NCBI RefSeq assembly: GCF_900103455.1
Contig: NZ_FNHI01000004.1
Location: 339,267 to 403,266, forward strand
From: Streptomyces wuyuanensis
GTDB taxonomy: Bacteria; Actinomycetota; Actinomycetes; Streptomycetales; Streptomycetaceae
Direction: 5' to 3'
Length of the DNA: 64,000 nt
The notes beneath the pieces are model-generated. The model was given only the letters and a program-made list of their open reading frames with translations, did no database searches and had not been told where the DNA came from. The position numbers were made by a program, and so were the translations under genes. Below are positions 51,418 to 60,320 of the stretch, piece by piece; position 1 is the stretch's first letter; each line of letters starts with the position of its first letter.

Positions 51418-51660
51418 TCAGGAACCGCTGCCCGGCCTGTCCACCAGTTCGATCTGGTCCACGGCGTTGCACCAGCGGCAGCGGACCGACTCGATGGTCT
51501 CACTCACCACCTCACGCTCCTCCACCTTGGGCTCCCCCGCGAGATCCAGATGGACGTACTCGACGACCTTGGACGACCGGGTCACGTCGAAGCGGGTGAG
51601 GTTGCCGCACAGGGTGCAGCGCCACCGGGTGGTGGCCGTCGGCATGGGTACCGTCGTCAT
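51418..51660 (-). CDS. Small zinc-ribbon protein
   Basis: An 80-residue protein with two CxxC pairs (WRCTLCGNLTRFDV and VRCRWCNAVDQIELV) separated by a beta hairpin, a zinc-ribbon fold. The middle contains KVVEYVHLDLAGEPKVEERE. ATG has GAGGA 8 nt upstream. It precedes the NYN protein gene by 43 nt on the same strand. Such ribbons are common in nucleic-acid-associated proteins, which would suit the neighbour, but no function is demonstrated. Confidence 0.82.
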   Translation of the reverse strand: MTTVPMPTATTRWRCTLCGNLTRFDVTRSSKVVEYVHLDLAGEPKVEEREVVSETIESVRCRWCNAVDQIELVDRPGSGS

Positions 51661-51774
51661 CGAGCCGTCCTCGTCTCCTCGTGCGTACTGCCCGTAACCC
51701 TACGACCTCACGGGTCCGCCGTGACACGGCGAGGCGGTCTGCCCGCTTCGGTCCCGGTACGCCATGCTCTGGAC

Positions 51775-52500
51775 ATGATCGATCGGTGGACGGCGGTACG
51801 GGGCGTGGCGACCGGCCCGGTGGTGACCTACGGAGCGATCGGCCTGTGCTGCCTCCTGTTCCTCTTCGGCCCGGTCTCCGGGCTCAACCCGTCGTACGGC
51901 ACCGGGGACACCCTGCTCACCGCCCAGACCCTCTACTTCGAACGCTGGGGCGTGATCCCGAGCGAGCTGCTTCAGGGTTCCCCGAGGGCCCTGCTCACCC
52001 CGTTGACCGCGCTCTTCGTGCACGGCAGCTGGCTGCACCTGCTCGGCAACGTGCTCTTCCTCCACGTCTTCGGCGCCATGGTCGAGGAGCGCATGGGGCA
52101 CGTGGAGTTCGCGCTCTTCTACCTGGGCTGCGGCTATCTGGCGCTCCTCGCGTACGCGGCGGCCAACGCCGAGTCGGACCACACGCTCGTCGGGGCGTCC
52201 GGAGCCATCTCGGGTGTGCTGGGCGCCTTTCTCTGCCTCTTCCCGAGGACCCGGGTGACAAGCCTCTACCCCTTCCTCTTCTTCCTGCCGCTGCGCTTCC
52301 CCGCCTGGATCGTGCTGGTCTTCTGGTTCGTGCTGCAGTGGCTGGCGGAGGCGCAGAGCTCGGGCTCGGGCCCCGGGGTGGCGTATCTGGCGCATCTGGT
52401 GGGGTTCGGCATCGGGTTCCTCTACGCATGGGGCCGCTACCGGCAGGCCGCTAGAGTGAAGGCCCAAGCAGCGGCCACCGAGGGAGAAAGACAGCCGTGA
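51775..52500 (+). CDS. Rhomboid intramembrane serine protease
   Basis: A 241-residue six-helix membrane protease. Conserved features: HGSWLHLLGNVLFLHVFG (Asn92), the catalytic Ser142 in VGASGAISGVLGAF (GxSG), and the catalytic His207 in GVAYLAHLVGFG. The loop 1 sequence (SGLNPSYGTGDTLL) is typical of the prokaryotic family. ATG 51775 has no clear ribosome site; CATGCT 5 nt before it could be a -10 box. It ends within the start of the next gene (4-nt overlap, GTGA). Substrate unknown. Confidence 0.93.
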   Translation: MIDRWTAVRGVATGPVVTYGAIGLCCLLFLFGPVSGLNPSYGTGDTLLTAQTLYFERWGVIPSELLQGSPRALLTPLTALFVHGSWLHLLGNVLFLHVFGAMVEERMGHVEFALFYLGCGYLALLAYAAANAESDHTLVGASGAISGVLGAFLCLFPRTRVTSLYPFLFFLPLRFPAWIVLVFWFVLQWLAEAQSSGSGPGVAYLAHLVGFGIGFLYAWGRYRQAARVKAQAAATEGERQP

Positions 52501-52778
52501 TCACTGCGATCGTGCTCATCAAGACCAGCGTGGACCGCATCCCCGAGATCGCCGAGTCGATCGCCTCCCTGGACAGCGTCAGCGAGGTCTTCTCGGTCAC
52601 CGGCACGTACGACCTGATCGCGATGGTGCGGGTCGCGAAGCACGACGACCTGGCCGATGTGATCCCGGGCCGGATCAGCAAGATCCCCGGCGTCGAAGCG
52701 ACCGACACCCATGTCGCGTTCCGCACGTACTCCCAGCACGACCTGGAGGCCGCGTTCGCGATCGGGCTCGACGCGTAG
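52497..52778 (+). CDS. AsnC/Lrp-type RAM ligand-binding protein
   Basis: A 93-residue stand-alone RAM domain (dimeric alpha-beta barrel) without the helix-turn-helix of Lrp/AsnC regulators. Family pattern: AIVLIKTSVDRIPEIAESIA, VSEVFSVTGTYDLIAMVRVA, LADVIPGRISKIPGVEATDTHVAFRTY. Such small proteins bind amino acids and may modulate larger Lrp regulators. GTG overlaps the rhomboid stop codon and is preceded by AGGGAGAAAG. No pathway can be assigned. Confidence 0.9.
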   Translation: MITAIVLIKTSVDRIPEIAESIASLDSVSEVFSVTGTYDLIAMVRVAKHDDLADVIPGRISKIPGVEATDTHVAFRTYSQHDLEAAFAIGLDA

Positions 52779-53152
52779 CACCGGGTACGACCGGAGTCCG
52801 GCGGACGGGCGGACGAAGGGGCCGGCACCGGCCGGCGCACTCGTCCGTATGCCTCGTCCCCGCGGACGGGCGGAGCCGGGGCGGACGGCGTCGGCGCGAC
52901 GGGCGGTACTCGAGGGCACCGGCCCGCCCCCTGCGCACGGCCGCCCCGCCCGCGGATGAGCCCCGCTGCCTCGGGGCTGGCCGGGCCGCCACGGGCGGGC
53001 CGCCGCGCCCGGACGCGAGTCCCCCGACACGAAGCCCCCGCCGGCACCGGCCCGGTCCGGGTGGAGGAGCCGTCGGCGGTGCCGGAGCGGTGGGCGGCGG
53101 CCACTGACCCGCGATGTGCCGGGGCGGCCGATGCGCCCGACCTCCGGCTGTC
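52779..53152. other. Gene-free GC-rich stretch
   Basis: About 374 nt between the RAM protein gene and a degraded glycerate kinase. It contains the hairpin GGCCGG-CA-CCGGCC (52820-52833), possibly the terminator of the rhomboid/RAM operon. Short reading frames are not convincing. It may hold the decayed 5' end of the kinase gene. Confidence 0.5.
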
Positions 53153-53550
53153 CCCGGCACCGGGGCCTCGGGCGGACTGGCGCCGAACTCGCCGCCGTCG
53201 GGGCGCGGCTGCCGCCCCGGTTCGACGTGCTGCTGGACCATCCGGACCTGGACGCCCGCCTCGCCACGGCCGATCTCGTCGTCACCGACGAGGGCGACCT
53301 AGACGGCCAGACCCCGCACGGCAAGATCCCGGCCGAGGCGGCACGTCGCGCCAAGCGGGCCGGGCGCCCGGTGCCGGCGCTCGCCGGCACGCTGGGGCAC
53401 GGCGCACACGAGGTCCGGGGGGCCGGAGTCGATGCGTACGCCACGATCGTGCCCGCCCCCCGTGCGGACGAGGCGCTCGGCCGCGCCGGCGAATTCCTCG
53501 CCGACGCGGCCGAGCGCGCGATGCGGATGATCCTGCTGCGAGCGCGGCTC
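53153..53550 (+). pseudogene. Glycerate kinase remnant
   Basis: The translated text PGTGASGGL (53153-53179, one frame) continues in the next frame as GAELAAVGARLPPRFDVLLD, then ADLVVTDEGDLDGQTPHGK, IPAEAARRAKRAGRPVPALA, and GVDAYATIVPAPRADEALG. This is the C-terminal half of a type I glycerate kinase. Joining the frames needs one inserted base at about 53178-53179, so a 1-nt deletion. The usual N-terminal half (about 170-200 residues with the opening motif) is not recognisable upstream. The gene is therefore truncated and frameshifted. DLVVTDEG has Asp where most have Gly, consistent with drift. Confidence 0.75.
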
Positions 53551-53693
53551 GCTCCGCCGGCCGCTGCGGCGCCGAACGGCCCCCGAACGGGAGGGCGCCG
53601 GCGGCCCGGACCGCCGTGGCCGCCGGCTCCGACGGAGCCCCTCGGGCCGCGCAGCCCGCCCGCGCCCCGGCCGGCGCCGTCAGCCCGAGCCGC

Positions 53694-55154
53694 TCACACG
53701 GCGGGAACGCAACGCCCGTCCTCGGTGCGGTAGTTCCACCGCGCACCGTCGCGAACCAGCTCCCTCACCGCCGTGACGAACCGCTCCACGTGCTCGTCCG
53801 GCGTGCCGGCCCCGAAGCTGACCCGGATCGCGTTCAGCGACCTCGCCGGGCCGTCGGCCGGGGAGCCTCCCACGCCGCTCCGCTCGCCCGGCTCGGCATC
53901 CGGGGCACCGCACTCGCCCACCTCCTGCGGTTCGCTTCCCAGCAGCGTGCGGACCAGCGGGTGGGCGCAGAACAGTCCGTCGCGCACGCCGATGCCGTAC
54001 TCGGCGGACAGGGCGGCGGCGAAGTGCGAGCTGTTCCAGCCCTCCACGACGAAGGAGATCACGCCGACCCGGGTGGGGGTCTCCCCGGCGGAACGCGAGG
54101 GGGAGTCGTCGCCGAACAACGACAGCACCCGGACCTCGGGCACCTCGGCGAGACCCGCGAGGACCTTCGCGACGAGGTGTCGCTCACGCTCGACGAGGGC
54201 GTCGAACCCGGCCTCCGTGAGCGCCCTGCAGGCGGAGGCGATCGCGTAGGCGCCGATCACGTTCGGCGAACCGGCCTCGTGGCGGGCCGCGGTGGTGTGC
54301 CACTCGACGTCCACGCCGCCGTCGGTCCGGCGCGCGACCCTCCGCGAGGCACCGCCGCCCGCGAGGTACGGCTCGGCGCCCTGCAGCCAGTCCGCCCGCC
54401 CGGCGAGCACACCGGAGCCGAACGGCGCGTACAGCTTGTGGCCGGAGAAGGCGACCCAGTCGACGTCCAGGTCCCGCACGGAGACACGGTGGTGCGGGGC
54501 GAGCTGGGCGGCGTCCAGGACGATGCGCGCCCCGTGGGCGTGCGCCGCGGCGGCCAGTTCGCGTACCGGCCACAGTTCACCGGTCACGTTGGACGCACCG
54601 GTCACACAGACCAGGGCGGGGCCGTGGGGGTCGCGGCCGGCAAGCGCCGACTCCAGCGTCCGGACCGCCTCGCCCGGGGTGCGCGGGGCGTTCAGGTACG
54701 TCACCCGCGCGTTCGTCCACGGCAGCAGGGAGGCGTGGTGCTCGGTCTCGAAGACGAAGACCTCGCAGCCCTCGGGGAGCGCGCGGGCCAGCAGGTTCAG
54801 CGAGTCGGTCGTCGACCGGGTGAACACGACCTGGTCGCCCTCGCGGCAGTCGAGGAACTCGTGGACCGTGAGCCGGCTGTTCTCGAACAGGTCGGTGGAC
54901 AGCTGCGACAGGTACCCGGCGCCCCGGTGGACGCTTCCGTAGTACGGGGCGTACGCGGCGACGTCGTCCCATACGCGTTGCAGGACGGGGGCGCTGGCGG
55001 CGTAGTCGAGTGCGGCGTAGGTGACTTCACCGCCGGTGACGAGCGGGACGGTGACGTCCCGGCCGAGCACCGGCAGCGGGGCGTCACAGCAGGGGTCGTT
55101 GTCGACGGTGGCGGCGGGGCCGGCGGTGTCGGCGGTGTGCGGGCGCACGGACAT
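53694..55154 (-). CDS. SufS-like class V aminotransferase/cysteine desulfurase
   Basis: A 486-residue PLP enzyme of the class V aminotransferase/cysteine desulfurase group. ALDYAASAPVLQRVWDD opens the fold; Asp214 in VLDAAQLAPHH binds the PLP ring; Lys240 in VAFSGHKLYAPFG forms the Schiff base; a Cys lies in VRDGLFCAHPLVR, the position of the SufS persulfide Cys. An acidic insertion (about 420-450) is unusual. ATG 55154 has GGGAG 9 nt upstream. The leader carries a SAM-IV riboswitch, tying the gene to sulfur metabolism. Substrate unproven. Confidence 0.85.
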   Translation of the reverse strand: MSVRPHTADTAGPAATVDNDPCCDAPLPVLGRDVTVPLVTGGEVTYAALDYAASAPVLQRVWDDVAAYAPYYGSVHRGAGYLSQLSTDLFENSRLTVHEFLDCREGDQVVFTRSTTDSLNLLARALPEGCEVFVFETEHHASLLPWTNARVTYLNAPRTPGEAVRTLESALAGRDPHGPALVCVTGASNVTGELWPVRELAAAAHAHGARIVLDAAQLAPHHRVSVRDLDVDWVAFSGHKLYAPFGSGVLAGRADWLQGAEPYLAGGGASRRVARRTDGGVDVEWHTTAARHEAGSPNVIGAYAIASACRALTEAGFDALVERERHLVAKVLAGLAEVPEVRVLSLFGDDSPSRSAGETPTRVGVISFVVEGWNSSHFAAALSAEYGIGVRDGLFCAHPLVRTLLGSEPQEVGECGAPDAEPGERSGVGGSPADGPARSLNAIRVSFGAGTPDEHVERFVTAVRELVRDGARWNYRTEDGRCVPAV

Positions 55155-55288
55155 GGCGATATCTCCCGGCAGGTGGGGGCGAATTGGCGTGAAGGACCCG
55201 CACCGCGGCACGACGGCACACAACGGCCGCTCCGCATACGGGTGTTGCCTCGACGCACGGCACAAGAGGCACGTACGGAGGAGGAAAG

Positions 55289-55322
55289 GGGCCGACGGGC
55301 CCTAACGCATTCGCTTGCTCAC
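55289..55322 (-). promoter_or_regulatory. Mini-ORF and hairpin between riboswitch and gene
   Basis: On the minus strand a 6-codon reading frame VSKRMR (55322 to 55302) has GAGGAG 7 nt before its GTG. Its stop codon abuts a small GC hairpin (GGGCC/GGCCC, 55289-55302) followed by CTTTCC. It may terminate transcripts or be a translated upstream frame; this is a weak call. Confidence 0.3.
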
Positions 55323-55371
55323 GAGACAGCTCCTCGAGGACCAGGACCCCAGGGCTGCGACATTCACCGAT

Positions 55372-55497
55372 GTCCGCGGGGTCCGCGCTTGCCGCGGACC
55401 TCGCTGCCCACGGCCTGGTCTTCACCCGGGGCACCCCGCCACGGACGGAGGGTTGCCGGACAGCGGGCCGGGGCCGTAGTCGCTGTCACTCATGACC
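55372..55497 (-). promoter_or_regulatory. SAM-IV riboswitch
   Basis: Read on the minus strand, the S-adenosylmethionine aptamer of the SAM-IV class is recognisable: GGTCATGAGTGACAGC, GCTGTCCGGCAACCCTCC, GGCGGGGTGCCCCGGGTGAA, GACCAGGCC, then the 3' pseudoknot segment GCGGCAAGCGCGGACC. Stem P1 is GGTC/GACC and P2 is GACAGC/GCTGTC. It lies 217 nt upstream of the SufS-like gene and should repress it when SAM is abundant. Confidence 0.92.
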
Positions 55498-55534
55498 TTG
55501 GGCAGCATCCTGCCACACGTCCGACCGCGCGCAA

Positions 55535-55561
55535 GGCGCAGTCCGCCATCCGGACTGCGCC
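55535..55561 (-). terminator. trpD terminator
   Basis: Perfect 11-bp arms (55535-55545 and 55551-55561) with loop CCATC, 11 nt after the trpD stop codon and upstream of the SAM-IV riboswitch. Confidence 0.85.
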
Positions 55562-55571
55562 CCGCGTCACA

Positions 55572-56636
55572 TCATGCGTTGCTCGCGGCCACCCAGCGGT
55601 CCAGCGCCCGCTTCGCCGCGCCCGAGTCGATGGACTCCGCGGCCCGGGCCATACCGGCCCTGAGCTGCTCCACGAGGTCTCCCTCGCCCTCCCCCACCGC
55701 GGCCAGCGCGGCGGCCGAGTTCAGCAGCACGGCGTCCCGCACGGGCCCGGTCTCCCCGGCGAGCAGCCGGCGGGCGACATCCGCGTTGTACGAGGCGTCC
55801 GCGCCGCGCAGCGCCTCCACCGGGACCAGCTCGATGCCCACGTCCCGGGGGTCGAAGGTCTCCTCGCGCACGGCGCCGTCCCGGACCACCCACACCCGCG
55901 AGGTCGCGGTCGTGGTGAGCTCGTCCAGGCCGTCGTCGCCGCGGAAGACCAGCGCGCTGGAGCCGCGCGCGGCCAGCACACCGGCCATGATCGGGGCCAT
56001 CCGGGCGTCCGCCACGCCCGTCGCCTGGGCCCTGACCCGGGCGGGGTTGGTCAGCGGACCCAGGAAATTGAACGTCGTGCGGATGCCGAGCTCCTTGCGG
56101 GCCGCCGCCACGTGCCGCAGCGCGGGGTGGAACCTCACCGCGAAGCAGAAGGTGATCCCCGCCTCCTCGGCGACCGCCGCGACCCGCTCCGGCGTCAGTT
56201 CGAGATTGACGCCGAGCTTCTCCAGCACGTCCGAGGCACCGCTCGCGCTCGACGCGGCCCGGTTGCCGTGCTTGACCACCTTCGCGCCGGTGCCGGCCAC
56301 GACGATCGCGGACATGGTGGAGATGTTGACGGTCTTGGCGCCGTCGCCGCCGGTCCCCACGATGTCGACGGTGTGCCCGGGCACCTCGATCGTCCGGGCG
56401 TGCTCGTACATCGTCCGCACGAGCCCGGAGATCTCCTCGACGGTCTCGCCCTTGGCCCGCAGGGCCACGGCGAAGCCCGCGATCTGCGCGTCGGTCGCCT
56501 CGCCCCGCAGGATCCGGTCCATGGCCCAGGCGGTCGCCTCCGCGCTCTGGTCACGTCCGTACAGGAGGGAGTCCAGCACCTCGGGCCAGGAAAGGCCCGC
56601 CGCGGTGGATCCTCCTGCGGGGGTCACAGCGCTCAT
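55572..56636 (-). CDS. trpD: Anthranilate phosphoribosyltransferase
   Basis: A 354-residue enzyme transferring phosphoribose from PRPP to anthranilate in tryptophan synthesis. Motifs: [18 protein letters not shown] (PRPP loop), [73 protein letters not shown] has AGGAG 6 nt upstream. It stands alone, apart from trpE, ending at a hairpin. No trp leader is visible before it. Confidence 0.97.
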   Translation of the reverse strand: MSAVTPAGGSTAAGLSWPEVLDSLLYGRDQSAEATAWAMDRILRGEATDAQIAGFAVALRAKGETVEEISGLVRTMYEHARTIEVPGHTVDIVGTGGDGAKTVNISTMSAIVVAGTGAKVVKHGNRAASSASGASDVLEKLGVNLELTPERVAAVAEEAGITFCFAVRFHPALRHVAAARKELGIRTTFNFLGPLTNPARVRAQATGVADARMAPIMAGVLAARGSSALVFRGDDGLDELTTTATSRVWVVRDGAVREETFDPRDVGIELVPVEALRGADASYNADVARRLLAGETGPVRDAVLLNSAAALAAVGEGEGDLVEQLRAGMARAAESIDSGAAKRALDRWVAASNA

Positions 56637-56697
56637 GGTCGCTCCTGGGTCCGTCCGGATGGGAATGCCTCCACCCTATCGATCCCCGGGACGCGGA

Positions 56698-56728
56698 AGA
56701 GCCCCGTCCATCGGATGGACGGGGCTCT
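56698..56728 (-). terminator. Terminator of the ctaE-qcrCAB cluster
   Basis: Perfect 15-bp arms (56698-56712 and 56714-56728) around a single central base, 51 nt past the qcrB stop codon. It lies at the start side of trpD and probably ends the respiratory operon. Confidence 0.85.
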
Positions 56729-56779
56729 CTCGCCGGGTGGTGCCGCAGCCGTGGCGATCGCTGCGGCCGGCGAAGGGGA

Positions 56780-58402
56780 TCAGTGGTGGCCGTGGCCGCT
56801 CGTGATCTCCTTGTACTCCTCGACGGTCGGCTTCGCGACCTGGTTGTCCTTGCCGTAGTACGCCTTGCTCAGTCGCGCCCGCAGCCGCTCGGTGCGGGAG
56901 ACCTTCCGCTCCACGCCGTTCTCGTCGACCGTCGGGCCGATCTCGCGCGGCGTGTACTGCTGGTGGGCGGTGAGCGTGTGCAGGGCCTCCTGCGTCAACG
57001 GCTCGTGGACCTCGACGAACTCACCGTGCGGCAGGCGCTTGATGATGCCGGACTCGCGTCCGTGCAGCACCTTGTCCTTGTCGCGCCGCTGCAGACCCAT
57101 GCAGATCCGCTTGGTGATGATGAAGGCCAGGACCGGTCCGGCGAAGAAGAAGATCCGGACGAACCAGGTGATCGAGTTGATCGACAGGTGGAAGTGGGTC
57201 GCCCAGAGGTCGTTTCCACCACCGATCAGCAGGACGAAGTACCAGGTCAGCCAGGCCACACCGAAGGCCGTACGGGTCGGGGCGTTGCGCGGGCGGTCCA
57301 GGATGTGGTGCTCGCGCTTGTCCCCGGTGACCCAGGACTCGATGAACGGGTAGACCGCGATGGTCGCCAGCACCAGCGGGAAGATCACCAGCGGGATGAA
57401 GACGCCCAGGACCAGGGTGTGACCCCACAGGTTGATCTCCCAGCCGGGCATCACACGGATCAGACCCTCGGAGAAGCCCATGTACCAGTCGGGCTGGGCG
57501 CCCGTGGACACCTGGTCCGGCCGGTAGGGGCCGAGCGCCCAGATCGGGTTGATCGAGGCGATCGCCGAGATGACCGAGATGACGCCGAAGACCAGGAAGA
57601 AGAAGCCGCCGGCCTTGGCCATGTAGATCGGCAGCAGCGGCATGCCGACCACGTTGTTGTTCGTCCGGCCGGGACCCGCGAACTGCGTGTGCTTGTGGTA
57701 GAAGACCAGGATCAGGTGCGCCACCAGCAGGCCGAGCATGATGCCCGGCAGCAGCAGGATGTGGATCGAGTAGAACCGGGCCACGATGTCGCCGCCGGGG
57801 AACTCCCCGCCGAAGAGGAACATCGACAGGTACGTGCCGACGACCGGGACGGACAGGATCGCGCCCTGCATGAAGCGGACACCGGTGCCGGAGAGCAGGT
57901 CGTCCGGGAGCGAGTAGCCGGTGAAACCGGTGAACATGCCCAGGACGAACAGCAGGAAGCCGAACAGCCAGTTGATCTCACGCGGCTTGCGGAACGCGCC
58001 CGTGAAGAAGACGCGCATCATGTGGACCATCATGGCCGCGAGGAAGATCAGCGCCGCCCAGTGGTGGATCTGCCGGATCAGCAGACCACCGCGGACGTCG
58101 AAGCTGATGTCCAGGGTCGAGGCGTACGCCTCCGACATCAGCACGCCCTGCATCGGGACGTACGAGCCGTGGTACTCCACCTCGTTCATCGACGGGTGGA
58201 AGAACAGCGTCAGGTACACACCCGTGAGGATGATGATGATGAAGCTGTAGAGCGCGACCTCACCCAGCATGAAGGACCAGTGGTCCGGGAAGATCTTGCG
58301 CATGTTGGCCTTGGCGAGGGAGTAGATCCCCAGCCGGCCGTCGGCCCAGTCGGCGACGCGCTCGCCGGCCGGAGCCTTCCTCTTGTCAGTTGCAGTGCTC
58401 AT
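56780..58402 (-). CDS. qcrB: Cytochrome b of the bcc complex
   Basis: A 540-residue membrane subunit of the actinobacterial menaquinol:cytochrome c oxidoreductase. Heme-ligating His pairs occur in IRQIHHWAALIFLAAMMVHMMR and ARFYSIHILLLPGIMLGLLVAHL. The quinol site region PDWYMGFSEGLIRV is the PEWY-like motif (PDWY). It has the actinobacterial C-terminal cytoplasmic extension (about 430-540). ATG overlaps the qcrA stop by 4 nt. It works with QcrA and QcrC. Confidence 0.97.
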   Translation of the reverse strand: MSTATDKRKAPAGERVADWADGRLGIYSLAKANMRKIFPDHWSFMLGEVALYSFIIIILTGVYLTLFFHPSMNEVEYHGSYVPMQGVLMSEAYASTLDISFDVRGGLLIRQIHHWAALIFLAAMMVHMMRVFFTGAFRKPREINWLFGFLLFVLGMFTGFTGYSLPDDLLSGTGVRFMQGAILSVPVVGTYLSMFLFGGEFPGGDIVARFYSIHILLLPGIMLGLLVAHLILVFYHKHTQFAGPGRTNNNVVGMPLLPIYMAKAGGFFFLVFGVISVISAIASINPIWALGPYRPDQVSTGAQPDWYMGFSEGLIRVMPGWEINLWGHTLVLGVFIPLVIFPLVLATIAVYPFIESWVTGDKREHHILDRPRNAPTRTAFGVAWLTWYFVLLIGGGNDLWATHFHLSINSITWFVRIFFFAGPVLAFIITKRICMGLQRRDKDKVLHGRESGIIKRLPHGEFVEVHEPLTQEALHTLTAHQQYTPREIGPTVDENGVERKVSRTERLRARLSKAYYGKDNQVAKPTVEEYKEITSGHGHH

Positions 58403-59448
58403 CCGCGCTCCCAGAAGGCAGGACCGACGGGCTCGTCGAAGTCGCCGAGCGCTTCGAGGAAGCCTTCGTCATTCACACCGATCCGCAGCTGCGGAAGGGC
58501 GTGACCGGCCGGGCCGAAAATGACGCGGGCGCCGTCGGAGAGGTCGAAGGTGGACTGGTGGCACGGGCAGAGCACGTGGTGCGTCTGCTGCTCGTACAGG
58601 GAGATCGGGCAGCCCACGTGGGTGCAGATCTTCGAGAACGCCACGATGCCCTCGTGGGACCACTCGAGCTCGCGCTTGTCCTTGATGTCCTCCGGCTGGA
58701 TCCGGACGATCATCAGGGCGGCCTTGGCGATCTCGGTCTGGAAGCTGTGGTCGTGCTCGGTCAGACCTTCGGGCATGGCGAAGGTCAGCGAACCCACGGC
58801 CACGTCCTCGGGACGCAGCGGCTCGTGCGTGTTCATGTTGATGAGCTGCTTGCCCTTGGCCCACAGCGTGTGACGGAGCTTGTCCTCCGGCAGCGGACCG
58901 AGGTCGCGCAGCAGCACCACACCGGACAGCGGCACCATGGCCAGCGCGCCGAAGAGGGTGTTGCGGATCAGCTTGCGCCGGCCGAAGCCGGACTCCTCCG
59001 CACCCGCGGCGAAGTCGGCCAGAACCTTGGCCTTGACCTCCGGCGGGGCCTCGATCGGGTGACGCTCGTCCACCAGCTCCTGGTCGGACATCAGGGTGCG
59101 GGCCCAGTGGACCGCGCCCGCGCCGATGCAGAACAGGGCCAGACCGAGGGTCGTGCCCAGCGCGAAGTTCAGAGCGCTGACGTGACCGAACGGCCAGATG
59201 TAGACGATCTTGTCGACCGGGAAGATCACGTACGACGCGATGAACGCGATCGTCGACAGCATCGACACGGTGAACAGCAGGGCGACCGTGCGCTCGGACC
59301 GCTTGGCGGCCCGCTCGTCGATGTCCTGGATCCGCGGCCGGTGGGCCGGGAGGCCCGGGTCGGCGAAGGGGTCCTTCGTCGCCACGGCGCCGTGCGCGTG
59401 GTCCTGCTCGGACGGCAGGGTCTCTTCGGGAATGTCTTGGCTACTCAT
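58399..59448 (-). CDS. qcrA: Rieske iron-sulfur subunit
   Basis: A 349-residue subunit. The Rieske [2Fe-2S] site is CTHVGCPISLYEQQTHHV and CPCHQSTFDLSD near residues 280-310. The N-terminal about 200 residues contain three membrane helices, the actinobacterial form, unlike the single-helix mitochondrial Rieske. The gene overlaps qcrC (ATGA) and qcrB (ATGA) by 4 nt each, so the three are translationally coupled. Confidence 0.97.
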   Translation of the reverse strand: MSSQDIPEETLPSEQDHAHGAVATKDPFADPGLPAHRPRIQDIDERAAKRSERTVALLFTVSMLSTIAFIASYVIFPVDKIVYIWPFGHVSALNFALGTTLGLALFCIGAGAVHWARTLMSDQELVDERHPIEAPPEVKAKVLADFAAGAEESGFGRRKLIRNTLFGALAMVPLSGVVLLRDLGPLPEDKLRHTLWAKGKQLINMNTHEPLRPEDVAVGSLTFAMPEGLTEHDHSFQTEIAKAALMIVRIQPEDIKDKRELEWSHEGIVAFSKICTHVGCPISLYEQQTHHVLCPCHQSTFDLSDGARVIFGPAGHALPQLRIGVNDEGFLEALGDFDEPVGPAFWERG

Positions 59449-60254
59449 GACTTCTTGGCCTTAGCGGTGTGGGCCGCGACCCAGATGGCGGTGGCGATCA
59501 GCGCACCCAGACCGAACACCCAGGCGAACAGTCCCTCGCTGACGGGGCCGAGCCCGCCGAGGCTCAGTCCGCCCGGGGTCTCCGCCTCGCCGCTGTTCAC
59601 CGTCTGGATGTACGCGATGATGTCGCGCTTCTCCTGCTCCGGCATCGTCGTGTCGGGGAAGGACGGCATGTTCTGCGGGCCGGTCTGCATGGCCTCGTAG
59701 ATGTGCTTCGGGCTCACGCCCTCGAGGTTCGGGGCGTACTTGCCGTGCGTCAGCGCACCGCCCTCACCCGTGAAGTTGTGGCACTGGGCGCAGTTGGTGC
59801 GGAACAGGTCACCGCCGCGGGCGATGTCGGCACCCTCGGGGTTGTACTGCTTCTCGGTCGGCGTGACCGGACCCGGGCCCAGGGAGGAGATGTACGCAGC
59901 GAGCTGGTCGATCTCGGCCTGCGAGTAGATGTTCTTCTTCTTCGGCACCTGGGCGCCCGGCTGCTGGGCGGGCATGCGGCCGGTGCCGACCTGGAAGTCC
60001 ACGGCGGCAGAACCCACGCCGATCAGGGACGGCCCGTCGGAGGTGCCCTGACCGCCGGTTCCGTGGCAGCTGGCGCAGCCGACGGTGTAGAGCTTCTTGC
60101 CCTCCTCGATGGCGAGGGACTGGGCGGTTTCATCGGCCTGCGCCTTGTCCGCGGGCGCGAACGCGGCGTACAGCCCCCCAGTGGCCGCCAGCGCGAGGAG
60201 TAGTACGACGACCGCCGCCAGCGGATGGCGTCGTCGTGCGGAGAGCTTTTTCAC
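59445..60254 (-). CDS. qcrC: Diheme cytochrome c subunit
   Basis: A 269-residue membrane-anchored diheme cytochrome c. An N-terminal helix (PLAAVVVLLLALAATGGLYA) precedes two CxxCH heme sites: TVGCASCHGTGG and TNCAQCHNFTG. Axial Met candidates are GRMPAQQPGAQ and MPSFPDTTMPEQE. A C-terminal helix (AWVFGLGALIATAIWVAA) completes the anchor. It passes electrons directly to cytochrome aa3. GTG start with GGGGTAA upstream; 66 nt after ctaE. Confidence 0.97.
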   Translation of the reverse strand: MKKLSARRRHPLAAVVVLLLALAATGGLYAAFAPADKAQADETAQSLAIEEGKKLYTVGCASCHGTGGQGTSDGPSLIGVGSAAVDFQVGTGRMPAQQPGAQVPKKKNIYSQAEIDQLAAYISSLGPGPVTPTEKQYNPEGADIARGGDLFRTNCAQCHNFTGEGGALTHGKYAPNLEGVSPKHIYEAMQTGPQNMPSFPDTTMPEQEKRDIIAYIQTVNSGEAETPGGLSLGGLGPVSEGLFAWVFGLGALIATAIWVAAHTAKAKKS

Positions 60255-60320
60255 GGATTACCCCGGTGTCAGGATCTTCTGCGTCGATGCTTCTGGAAGG
60301 TGTGCGGGTACGGAGCCCGG

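Noticed and set aside
53116..53733. Intact 205-residue protein
   Set aside because: Only the C-terminal glycerate kinase part is conserved and joining requires a frameshift; the rest is composition noise.
52956..56858. Long plus-strand reading frame (about 1,300 residues)
   Set aside because: It runs antisense to the SufS-like and trpD genes and is low complexity and Arg/Gly rich, typical of a GC-rich shadow frame.
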